A stretch of DNA of 64,000 nucleotides, from assembly GCA_963758335.1 (NCBI GenBank), contig CAVWVF010000005.1, positions 186,001 through 250,000 of the forward strand. Reading direction: 5' to 3'. Position 1 is the first letter of the stretch. Each line of letters starts with the position of its first letter. This DNA comes from Roseiarcus sp963758335. Its GTDB lineage: Bacteria > Pseudomonadota > Alphaproteobacteria > Rhizobiales > Beijerinckiaceae. A model generated the notes under the pieces. That model saw only the letters and a list, made by a program, of their open reading frames with translations, did no database searches and was not told where the DNA came from. Of the stretch, positions 1-8,872 are shown one piece after another. The position numbers and the translations under genes are program-made.

Positions 1-1278
1 GAGGCTCAAGCCGATTTGCTTGACCAGCTAATTGCCGATTATCGGGCAAGGCTCAAGGACATGACCACGTCCCCAAAGGAGCTTGATGACCAGCTTACGC
101 GCATCGAGGGAACACTGGAGCGACAGACCACCCACTTGGCTAGCACTGAGGCGGACTACCGCCGGCTTTCCGCCAAACGCCGGGAGCTTCGGGAAAGGTT
201 GGAGCAAGGCAGGGATCGCCGCGCGGAAATCGCCTCGTTGCTTGAGCGCTTTGTTCTTCTTGACCGCCATTACCAATCTGATTTGGCTCGCTTGCGAGGG
301 ATAGAAGAGTCGGGCACTTTATTCGTTGCCATTGGACATGGCGCATGCCCGTTGTGCGGTGCCGATCCAGCTCATCAAAGGCGCGACGCTGATTGTGACG
401 GGAATGTAGGTTCTGTGGTTTCTGCCGCCCGCGGCGAGATGGCGAAAATCGATCTCTTGCGCATCGAACTTGCGGACACCGTCACCACATTGCAGCGGGA
501 GGCCGCCGCGTTCGACCGCAGTCTGCCGCGGGTGGAAGGTCAACTGCGTGACGTATCGTTGGAAATAGAGAATACAGTATCCCCGCGGCTCTCCCGTTCC
601 CGTGCCTCCTATGCTGAGCTCGCAGACAAGCGTGGTGAGGTGCGCGAAGCCCTCACGATGCTGCGGACGTTGCAGGATGTTGAACGTCGGCGCGTCGAGC
701 TCGACCAAGAATCGGATGACCAGAAAGCAGGGTCGGTTGCGGACGGAGATTTGCCCACTACGGTTGCCGAGCAGTTTTCGCAAAAGGTGGAAGCCATCTT
801 GAAAGCCTGGCATTTCCCAGAGTCGGATCGCGTCTTCTTTGATTCCAAGGCGCGCGATCTCGTGATAGCGGGAAAGGCTCGCACGGCTCGCGGCAAAGGA
901 TTACGCGCAGTCACCCATGCCGCTTTCACGATTGGCCTGCTTGAGTATTGTCGAGCACACCAAACGCCACACCCCGGATTCGCTGTCCTCGACTCTCCCC
1001 TTCTTGCGTACCGCGCCCCCGAAGGTGCCGAGGACGACCTAAGGGGCACTGATCTCGATGCGCAGTTCTATTTGTATCTCGCAGGCCAGAAGAATGATCG
1101 CCAGATCGTCGTCGTTGAGAACGAGGATCCCCCTGCGTCCGTAAAGGCGCTGCCACAGGCGGTGATGTTTACCGGCAATCCGCATCATGGTCGTTTCGGA
1201 CTTTTCCCTCCGATCGCCGAGAGCTCCCGGCGAGACCGACGCTTCAGAAACGGAAGATGGCGGGCTCCGCTAAGATGA
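1..1278 (+). CDS. SMC/Rad50-like ATPase, C-terminal part (5' end outside window)
   Basis: The reading frame is open from base 1, so the start and the Walker A lie upstream of the window; 425 residues are visible. Long charged coiled-coil stretches flank a CPLCGA motif near visible residue 116, which resembles the zinc hook of Rad50-type proteins. Near the end, the sequence FAVLDSPLLAY fits a Walker B/D-loop, followed by a QIVVVENEDPP strand, as in AAA/ABC ATPases of defence and DNA-repair systems. Role in DNA processing or anti-phage defence (for example an ABC-three-component system) is inference from the fold only; any partner gene would be upstream. The fold class is fairly sure, the system is not. 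Confidence 0.7.
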   Translation, partial: EAQADLLDQLIADYRARLKDMTTSPKELDDQLTRIEGTLERQTTHLASTEADYRRLSAKRRELRERLEQGRDRRAEIASLLERFVLLDRHYQSDLARLRGIEESGTLFVAIGHGACPLCGADPAHQRRDADCDGNVGSVVSAARGEMAKIDLLRIELADTVTTLQREAAAFDRSLPRVEGQLRDVSLEIENTVSPRLSRSRASYAELADKRGEVREALTMLRTLQDVERRRVELDQESDDQKAGSVADGDLPTTVAEQFSQKVEAILKAWHFPESDRVFFDSKARDLVIAGKARTARGKGLRAVTHAAFTIGLLEYCRAHQTPHPGFAVLDSPLLAYRAPEGAEDDLRGTDLDAQFYLYLAGQKNDRQIVVVENEDPPASVKALPQAVMFTGNPHHGRFGLFPPIAESSRRDRRFRNGRWRAPLR

Positions 1279-1300
1279 CGAACCCAAGCTATCGAGATGG

Positions 1301-1519
1301 TCATGGAACGACCTTCCGTGACGCGGCCTTTTCTGCGGCGTATTCCTGCATCTGCTTCTGACGGTGCGCTTCGAACTCTGCCATCTTTCTCTCGGCGTCT
1401 GCTTGCTTTTCGGCGTCCAGCGGCGTCGACAAGACCTTCCCAAATTTTTCGTTCATGTGGGCTCTGACGCCGTCAAAAGAGAAGTCGTTCTGCAAAGCTT
1501 TCTTGAAGACCTGATTCAT
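1301..1519 (-). CDS. Small hypothetical protein (72 aa)
   Basis: I do not recognise this protein. It starts with ATG preceded by a GGAG ribosome binding site five bases upstream, and it has a normal amino-acid composition, with a charged, probably helical C-terminal half rich in Glu, Lys and Ala. It is convergent with the ATPase gene at its left and lies alone before the next minus-strand gene. The ribosome site and composition argue that it is expressed; no function can be given. Confidence 0.5.
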   Translation of the reverse strand: MNQVFKKALQNDFSFDGVRAHMNEKFGKVLSTPLDAEKQADAERKMAEFEAHRQKQMQEYAAEKAASRKVVP

Positions 1520-1640
1520 GAGTGCTCCGCAGTTTGGGCCAATGTCCTTGCTGTCGAGCGTTCTCTTGAATAGCCATAAATTCTTACCTGAGGGATCATA
1601 GACAAGACGAGTCGAACATTGTCATTGAGGCGCGGGGCGA

Positions 1641-3260
1641 TCAAGCTGCAGCCAAGAGATCGACGACGCGTTGGATGGCGGTTTCGGCGCGGTGATAGGC
1701 GGCTTCGAGCCGGCTGTCTGGACGGTGTTGCGGGTCCGGCCGGTGATGGAAGCGGCTGTTGGCGAGGGGGCCGCACAGGCGCTTGTGGAAGAAGAGGAAG
1801 AGGAGGGCGACTTGGACGCCCTTGGGTGAGAGCCGGTAGGCGTAGCGCGAGCCGTCGCGCTCGATCAGGCCGTGTCCCTTGAGCTTGCGCAAGTCGTAGC
1901 GGAGCTGGTTCAGGCGGTAGGTCTTCTCAGAGAGGTCGAAGGTGTCGAGGACGGCTTGATAGATCTGCCGGGCCGTCCAGCCGCCGATCTGAGGACCGCC
2001 ATGCAGGAGGACCTCGAACAGGCGGATGATGCGCGGCTCGTGGATCTTGAGGCCGGGATAACGCACCGCGCCGATGGTGATCGGATGGGCGAGGCGCTGC
2101 AGCAGCGGGAAATCGACATGCACGTTGAGCCACTCGGCCTGGAAGCCGGCGAAGCGATCCGTGATCAGCTGGAAGGTGGTCCGCACGGCATCGAGATGGT
2201 CGAGCCCCTTAAGCAGGCCGAAGTCGGTGAGATTGTTGGAGACCAATTCGTTGCGCAGAAAGGTCAGGAACTTCTCATACTGTTTGAGGAAGCCGCTCTT
2301 GAAGTAGGCGCGGAAGACATGATGGCCGTGCTCGATCTGGTCGATGACCGTGGCCAGCTTGCCATGCATCCGGCGACTGACCCGCTTGCCGAAGATCGTG
2401 GCGATCTTGTCGGCGCTGAGCCGCCACAGGCCGAGTTCGCAGCTGCGCTCGAATAGCCTGTGGATGGGAAAGTGACGCCTGAAGATGAAGTTGCGGCAGT
2501 ACTCGATCTGGGAGATGGCGTAGAAGCGTGACAGGTTGAGCTTGGCGCGCTCCTTCTTTGAGAACTTCGGTCCGAGGATCAGGGTCCAGTAGTCGAGGCG
2601 GCGGCGAATGATCTCTGGGCTCAGCCGGTCGGCCGACGCCTGCAGCGCCGCTGCATCGTCGACGGCGAGGAAAGCGTTGTCATGCTTGCGGAAGCCGATC
2701 CCCGCCCGCTTCAGCTCCTGCTCGATGAAGCTGTGGCCGTTGAGATAGTAGGCGGTCTGGAAAGGGAAGAAGGAAGCCACCCGCACAACCATCGGTCCGA
2801 GCGCCTCGTCGCGGACATAGAAGTAGTAATGCGTGAAGCGGCTGCGCTGGTGCGCGACGATGCGGTAGTGCGGGTCCTTGGCCGGGTACTTCGGCAGGCT
2901 GATGCGGAAGGTCGGCCCTTGCTCCATGCTCTTGAAGATGAAGTAGACACCGTAGGCATTGCGCTTCTCCATGCGGCGCAGCCACCGCAGCACGTGGTCC
3001 TCCTTGCGTACCCCCTTCTCGGCCCATTCGATCGGGATCGCGTGATTGCGCGCGTAGGCTTCCACCCAATTCTGGTAATCGGCCGTCCGCTGGCTCAGCG
3101 CCTCCTTGCTGACCTCCGCCACCCCGACGATCTCACGGAAGAAGTGGACGACCAGCTCGGGCCGCGACAGCGCCGTCAGATAGCCGCGAATGACAATCCG
3201 GTCGAAGCAGTGATAGACGAAGACCAAGAAGTCGCCGAACAGCTTGGTGAACAAATCCAT
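1641..3260 (-). CDS. Uncharacterised 539-aa protein, possibly of a multicopy mobile family
   Basis: The start is placed at the ATG of MDLFTKLFGDFLVFVYH because a GAGGGGG ribosome site lies just upstream; the frame stays open a further 49 codons but that part has low-complexity Arg-rich composition. The protein has an aromatic, basic N-terminal domain and a C-terminal stretch (about residues 410-500) that could form a winged helix (RQIYQAVLDTF...LRYDLRKLKGHGLIER). I recall very similar proteins in many copies in rhizobial and other genomes, which suggests mobility, but no transposase catalytic motif is visible and no terminal repeats were found. It sits beside a CoA-transferase gene whose last residues are replaced, consistent with an insertion. 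Confidence 0.6.
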   Translation of the reverse strand: MDLFTKLFGDFLVFVYHCFDRIVIRGYLTALSRPELVVHFFREIVGVAEVSKEALSQRTADYQNWVEAYARNHAIPIEWAEKGVRKEDHVLRWLRRMEKRNAYGVYFIFKSMEQGPTFRISLPKYPAKDPHYRIVAHQRSRFTHYYFYVRDEALGPMVVRVASFFPFQTAYYLNGHSFIEQELKRAGIGFRKHDNAFLAVDDAAALQASADRLSPEIIRRRLDYWTLILGPKFSKKERAKLNLSRFYAISQIEYCRNFIFRRHFPIHRLFERSCELGLWRLSADKIATIFGKRVSRRMHGKLATVIDQIEHGHHVFRAYFKSGFLKQYEKFLTFLRNELVSNNLTDFGLLKGLDHLDAVRTTFQLITDRFAGFQAEWLNVHVDFPLLQRLAHPITIGAVRYPGLKIHEPRIIRLFEVLLHGGPQIGGWTARQIYQAVLDTFDLSEKTYRLNQLRYDLRKLKGHGLIERDGSRYAYRLSPKGVQVALLFLFFHKRLCGPLANSRFHHRPDPQHRPDSRLEAAYHRAETAIQRVVDLLAAA

Positions 3261-3413
3261 GGCAGCCCCCTCGATACCCGGCAGGGATCGAAAGGCGATC
3301 CGGCGTCGACCGGGCAAACAGATGGTGGAGGGGAAGAGCTTTCGCCTCGCCGAGGAGGTCCGCTCCATCCAGCGTCGGGCGGCTGACCGCCATGGGCGCG
3401 TCGTCACTGTTGG

Positions 3414-5518
3414 TCAGCTGGTCTGTTCTCTACCGAAACCGGCGACGCCTGGCTGCTCGACCCGTCCGATCAACTCGCCGCAAGGCTGGCCCGCGACGGC
3501 GACCCGGAACCCGTCCACATCGAAGAAAATGACCGCGTGCCCATAGACCAGGTCAAAATTCGTCTTCGTCGCCATCGCAGCGGTAAGGAACACGGGCTGG
3601 TCCTGATCGAAGATCCGGTTCAGCAACTCGCCGAGCTTCATGCGCAAGAATCCGCTCGTCGTATAGCGCGAGACGCCGGAATAGTAGCGGTCGACCAGCT
3701 TGCGCACCGTGGCCGTGTATTCGTCGAGCAGCTCAGGCAAGATGGAGAAATTGTTGTAATTGACGATCGCGTAGACGCGTTCGCCGACCGGCTCGAGCTT
3801 CGAAACGACCATTTTCTCGATCGCGTCGATATCGTCGCGGCTGCGCAGCGAAAAACGCTCGAGATTGACGAAGAAGACGTTCTGCAGCGGATCGTAGGTG
3901 AAGCGCTGCTTGAGCGGAATCCGACGAGATCGGCCCTGAGCCCCATCGGCTCGGGGCGGAAAATGCGCGCGTCCATCTCGGCCGGGTCGCGGGGGATGAG
4001 CGGCTTGAAGTCCATCCGGGCGAGGACGTCGCGCTCGATGTCGATTCCGGGCGCGACCTCGATCAGTTCAAGGCCCTCGGGCCTCAGCGCCAGCACGCAG
4101 CGCTCGGTCACATAGAGCACGTTCTGGCCACGTTTCCCGGCATAGGCGCCGCTGAAGGTGACATGCTCGACTGCCTCGACGAATTTGCGTTGCTGGGCCT
4201 CCTCGTCGATGACGAGCCTGCCCTCGCGCGCAAAAACCTTCTGCCGGCCGGCGCCGAACGTGCCGACGAACACGACTTCCTTGGCGCTCTGGCTGATGTT
4301 GATGAAGCCGCCGGCGCCGGCGAGCTTGGGGCCGAACTTGCTGACGTTCAGATTGCCGCGCCGGTCGACCTGGGCAAGGCCCAGGAAAGCCGCGTCGAGC
4401 CCGCCGCCGTCGTAGAAGTCGAACTGGTAGGGCTGGTCGATGATCGCCTGGGTGTTGGTCGCCGCGCCGAAGTCGATCCCGCTCGCCGGCACGCCGACGA
4501 CGACGCCGGGCTCGGCGGTCAGCGTGATGAGGTCGATGATCTTCTCCTCGTTGGCGACCGCAGCGACACCCTCGGGCATGCCGATGCCGAGATTGACGAC
4601 GCTGTTGGCATTGAGCTCGAAGGCGGCGCGGCGGGCGATGATCTTGCGCTCGCTCATCGCCATCGGCGGCAGCGAGCCGGCGCGCACCCGGATCTCGCCG
4701 CTGTAGGCGGGATTGTACTGGGTGCCGAAGGTCTGCCAATGGTGCTCCGGACACGCGACGACAACGCAATCGACGAGGATTCCGGGAATCTTCACCTGCC
4801 GCGGGTTGAGGCTGCCGCTCTCGGCCACCCGCTCGACCTGGGCGATGACGATGCCGCCGGAATTGTGGGCGGCCATGGCGATGGCGAGCGCCTCGAGCGT
4901 CAGCGCCTCCTTCTCCATGGTGAGGTTGCCCTCGGCGTCGCCGGTCGTGGCGCGGACGATCCCGACATGGATGGGGAAGGTCTTGTAGGCGAGGCATTGC
5001 TCGCCCCCGAGCGTCACCCGCTCGACGAGGTCCTCGATCGACTTCGCGTTGACCTTGCCGCCGCCGTTTTTCGGATCGACAAAAGTCTCCATGCCGACGC
5101 GGGTGACATGCGCGGGGCGGCGCGCGGCGATGTCGCGGAAAAGATGGGTGATGACGCCCTGCGGCAGATTGTAGGCCTCGATCCTGTTGTCGACCGCCAG
5201 CTTCTGGAGTTTCGGCACGAGGCCCCAGTGCCCGCCGATCACCCGCTTGACCAAGCCTTCATGACCGAGGTGATTGAGGCCCTTCTCGCCGCCGTCGCCC
5301 TGCCCCGCCGCATAGACGAGAGTGAGCCCAAGCGGAGCGCCGTCGGCGACAAAACGCTCCTCGAGCGCGATGGCGATCTCCTCGGCGAAGCCGATGCCGA
5401 CGAAACCGCCGGTCGCCAGCGTGTCGCCATCGCGGATGAGCTTCACCGCCTCGGCGGCGGAGACGACCTTGCCCTTTTCGTTGCGCCTGAGAAACGGCAA
5501 AACCGGATGCGTCGTCAT
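3414..5518 (-). pseudogene. Acyl-CoA:acetate/3-ketoacid CoA-transferase-like, frameshifted and with altered C-terminus
   Basis: The protein starts at an ATG with a GGGAG site and has the fused alpha/beta CoA-transferase layout: an N-terminal glycine-rich domain (GDTLATGGFVGIG) and a second domain with NLGIGMPEG and the catalytic-Glu type motif LTAEPG. Such enzymes move CoA between an acyl-CoA and a free acid. At about 3920 the frame breaks: the coding strand reads GTCGGATTCCGCTC where GTCGGAATTCCGCTC would continue into the family's C-terminal domain (RFTYDP...VNLERFSLRSRDD, then VYAIVNYNNF), which is intact in the next frame. The final conserved segment after YTTSGFLRMKLGE is replaced by unrelated residues. 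The indel may be a sequencing error; the replaced tail suggests a real rearrangement. Confidence 0.75.
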
Positions 5519-5627
5519 TGTTTCTCCCGGCGCCGTTTTGCCCGCAGGAGTCGGCGCCGCCTCGCTCTGTCTCGCTGTTCATTCGAAATCGGCGGCTTCC
5601 GGTCGGCTTTCCCTTCCATCAGGCGCG

Positions 5628-6953
5628 CTATGCGCCTAAACGAGGCGCCGCAAGTCCTCCGGTTGCGGCGCGCTGGCGCGTCTCCGACGCGAAATATACC
5701 GACACCACTGTGATCACCGCCAGAACGATCATGTAGACCGAGATCGGCCAAGTTTGCGGCTTGTACGCCGCCATCAGCGAGGTGGCGATCAGCGGCGAAA
5801 GGGCGCCGGCGAAAATCGACGCAAGGTTATAGCCGAGCGATACGCCGCTATAGCGGACTTTGGTGCCGAAAAGTTCGGCGAAGAAGCTCGCCTGCGGGCC
5901 ATACATCGCGGCATGCCCGACGGCCAGACCAAGAACGATCGCGATCCAGGCGAGCTGTGGGTTCTTCGTTCCCAGCAGCATGAACAAGGGGAACGACATG
6001 AGCGCGGAGAACACGGCGCCGAAAACGTAAACAGGCCGCCGCCCCAGGCCATCCGAGAGCGCGCCGAACGCCGGTATCGTGGCAGTTTCGAAGAGCGCGC
6101 CGATCAGGACGCCGTTCAGAATGTCCTGCCTGTTCATGCCGAGCGCCTGGGTGGCGTAGGCCAACACGAACGTCGCATAAATATAGAAGAAGCCGTTCTC
6201 CGCGAAGCGCGCGCCCATCGCAAGCAGGATGTTCTTCGGATGAGTCCGGATGGCTTCGATGATCGGCATCTTGGCTTCTTGCTTGGCGTCCTTTACCTTC
6301 TGGAATTCCGGCAATTCGGCGAGGGTGAACCGTATCCACAATCCGACGATCACCAGGACGATGCTGAACAGGAAGGGAAGGCGCCATCCCCAAGCGAGGA
6401 AGTCGGCGTTGCTCATTGTCGCCGAAACGATGGAAAAAACCAGCGTCCCGAGCACCAGTCCGAGCGGCGCTCCGAGTTGCGGCCAGCTTCCGTAGAAGCC
6501 GCGCCGGTCTTCGGGCGCATGTTCAACCGCCATCAGCACGGCGCCGCCCCACTCGCCGCCGAGGCCGAAACCCTGGAACAGCCGGCACGCGACCAGAAGG
6601 ACCGCCGCCCAGGCGCCGAGCGTTTCATAGGTCGGCAACAGGCCGACCACCGCAGTCGCCACGCCCATGATGAACAGAGTGAGATAAAGCATGGTCTTGC
6701 GGCCGATGGTGTCACCGAAATGGCCGAACACTATGCCGCCCAGAGGCCGCGCCACGAAACCCAGCGCGTAAGTGGCGAACGCCAGCAGCGTGCCTATCCA
6801 CGGATCGAAAGTGGGGAAGAACAGCTTGTTGAAAATCAGGGCCGCCGCGGTTCCGTACAGAAAGAAGTCGTACTACTCAATCGCAGTGCCGATCAGGCTG
6901 GCTGTCGCGACTTTGACGTGTGAGCTATGTTTTAAATATGCCTCGATGCTCAT
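5628..6953 (-). pseudogene. MFS transporter of the metabolite:H+ symporter type, with in-frame amber stop
   Basis: From an ATG at 6953 with a GGGAGGAG ribosome site, translation gives MSIEAYLKHSSHVKVATASL then GTAIE, a TAG at 6873-6875, then YDFFLYGTAAAL, and continues unbroken to a stop at 5628. Family members read IEWYDFFLYG here, so a Trp codon TGG has become TAG at codon 27. The remainder is a normal 12-helix MHS-type major facilitator with GRK (FGDTIGRK) and RLFQGFGLGGEWGGA motifs, expected to import an organic acid or similar metabolite with protons. Full length is 441 codons, normal for the family. It lies next to the CoA-transferase gene, so the pair may once have handled one substrate. 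Confidence 0.85.
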
Positions 6954-7094
6954 TGGTCTCCTCCCGGTCCGAGCGATTGAAAATTTTGATTCTCGGAATT
7001 AACCAACATCATCTTCCATTCGCTTGTTTTTGCAAGCCCACCGCCGACGGCTTCGGCTGGCAATTACGCGAACGCTGAAGCGTCGGCGCCGCGG

Positions 7095-7978
7095 TCATGC
7101 CTGCGCGGCGGACCTTCGCGCGAGTGCCGGCGCCTCGACCGCGACGGCGCCGACAAGAATCAGCAGGCAGCCGATCGCGCCGACGGGCGTCAGCCGTTCG
7201 CCGAGCAGGGCCGCCCCCGCAAGCGCCGCGAACACGCTTTCGAGCGACAGGATCAGCGCCGCTTCGGCCGGCGGCGTGTAGCGATCTGCAGCGTATAGGC
7301 GACGGCGCCGGAGACGAGGCCGGCGAACAGGATCAAGGGCGCGGCGTCCACGAATGCATGGCGGTCGACGGTCTCGAAGGCGATCGAGGAGAGCGCCGCG
7401 AGCCCGCCGCAGACCGCATATTGGACGAAGGCGAGCGTCAGCGGCCTCGCCGCGCGGATGAGGAAGAGCGGGGTCAGCGCGATGCCGGCCGCCCATGCGA
7501 GATCCGCGAGGAGGACGAGCCCGTCGCCGATCGTCGGCGGCGCCGCCGGTCCGCCGCCGGCGGCGAGCAGCCACGCGCCGAGCAGCGAGACGAGGCTCGC
7601 GGCGCGCACGATCGGGCGTGGGCGCGCCCTTGAAAGGGCCCAGACGACGAACGGCGTCAGCACGACATAGCAGGCGGTGAGAAAGCCGCTGTTGGTCGCG
7701 CTCGTCGTTTCAAGTCCGGCCTGCTGCAGGCTCGTGCCGAGAAAGAGCGAAAGGCCGATCACGATCGCCAATCGCTTTGACCCGGGCGCGGCACTACGCC
7801 GAACCGCGCGCTGCTCGTGCAGCGCCAGCGGCGCGAGCGCGAGCGCCGACACCCCGAAGCGCGCCGCGACGAAGGCGAGCGGCGGCAACACGCCGACTGC
7901 GTCCTTTTGCGCGACGAACGTCACGCCCCAAAGACACGCGGTGATCAGCAGGAGACCGTCCGCCGCGAGCCGGCTCAT
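7095..7978 (-). pseudogene. DMT/EamA-family transporter, frameshifted
   Basis: Two EamA repeats of five helices each are visible: WGVTFVAQKDAV and SLQQAGLETTSATNSGFLTACYVV in the first half, and in the second half GLVSGAVAYTLQIA followed, in another frame, by YTPPAEAALILSLESVFAALAGA and GERLTPVGAIGCLLILVGA. The break is near 7282, where the motif LQIAxxYTPP lacks bases, either one extra or about seven missing. The start could be the ATG at 7978, preceded by AAGG, or a TTG at 7999. Members export small metabolites or amino acids. Intact length would be near 295 residues, typical of the family. Error versus true decay cannot be told apart here. Confidence 0.8.
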
Positions 7979-8003
7979 CCCCGCCTTGTCGGATTTCAAA
8001 GCC

Positions 8004-8020
8004 TCACACCTGCTCGATTT
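8004..8020. repeat. Short copy of the mce 3' end
   Basis: The 17 bases TCACACCTGCTCGATTT are identical to 12949-12965, the last codons of mce (reverse strand IEQV-stop), and recur at 12024-12040. It lies just upstream of the DMT transporter start and looks like a rearrangement junction. Confidence 0.5.
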
Positions 8021-8059
8021 GTACTGCGTCGGCCTATGGTCAGATTACTTGGGCGGCGC

Positions 8060-8823
8060 CTACGGGCCTTCCACCGCCTTCTTCCGTTCGAATGCCAGCT
8101 CGCGGAACGACTGAAACTCCCTCAGTATCGGTAAAGCGTGCTGCACAAGCTCGTCGAAGAACTCGCGATAGCCCGTGCGCGACGTCACGGACTCGGGCAA
8201 ATCTCCATAGTGCTTGGCGTGATCGCCTAACGGCAATCGCACTCTTTCCTTGAAGCGGAACATATAGGGCTGCAAGGCCATAATCAGCATGCCCAGCGGA
8301 GCGTGTTGGTGGTACAATTCCTTCAGACGGTCGGTCTCGCCTTCGTTAAGATACGAGTCCCAATGCATCATGGCTGGTAGCGGCTCGAGGTACGAGCAAA
8401 GCCCGTCCAAAACGTCGTGGACTTGTCGGGTGAGATGTGTCCAATACCACTGGTCCTCAAAGAGTTCCTGAAACTCGGTCCAAGACAGTAGCCTGACGTT
8501 AGTGTTGGCCGCCGCCTTATACGCACCGGCCTGAAACCCGGCTCTTGATATGATGTAGCCCGTGTTGGCTCCGACGTCGGCCATGACCGTCCGGAAGCCG
8601 TGCGCGACGTTTTGTGGAACTCGCGCTCTCCAATTCTTGCATTCGATAAGGGTCTTATATCCACGTCCGCGAAGCGTCTCAATAGCGAATAGTCGATTTC
8701 CGCCGTGCCCCGCACCGTACTGACCTCCACCTCGGTTTCGGCGGTCCATCCGCATTCCTGAAGGATTTGGGCTGCCCATTCCTGGAGCTCCTGCCAGCTT
8801 TCCGGACTCTTTTCGGTGATCAT
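8060..8823 (-). pseudogene. Mrr-like restriction endonuclease-fold protein, frameshifted
   Basis: The N-terminal frame begins ITEKSPESWQELQEWAAQIL and runs to VRGTAEID; the next frame takes over with AIETLRGRGYKTLIECKNW and RVPQNVAHGFRTVMADVGAN. Joined, these give the EID...ECK pattern of a PD-(D/E)XK nuclease domain, followed by an uncharacterised C-terminal domain. The break is near 8691, where one base is missing between EID and FAIE. Such proteins cleave DNA, often modified or foreign. Joined length is about 254 residues. No methylase is next door, so a stand-alone defence or repair role is inference. Confidence 0.7.
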
Positions 8824-8872
8824 CCCGTCCGCCTAATGACCTTCACACACTCCGCCTGGCGGTCTGTACATC

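Noticed and set aside
4163..5713. A 516-codon plus-strand frame opposite the CoA-transferase gene
   Set aside because: The minus strand carries clear CoA-transferase motifs; the plus frame is a shadow.
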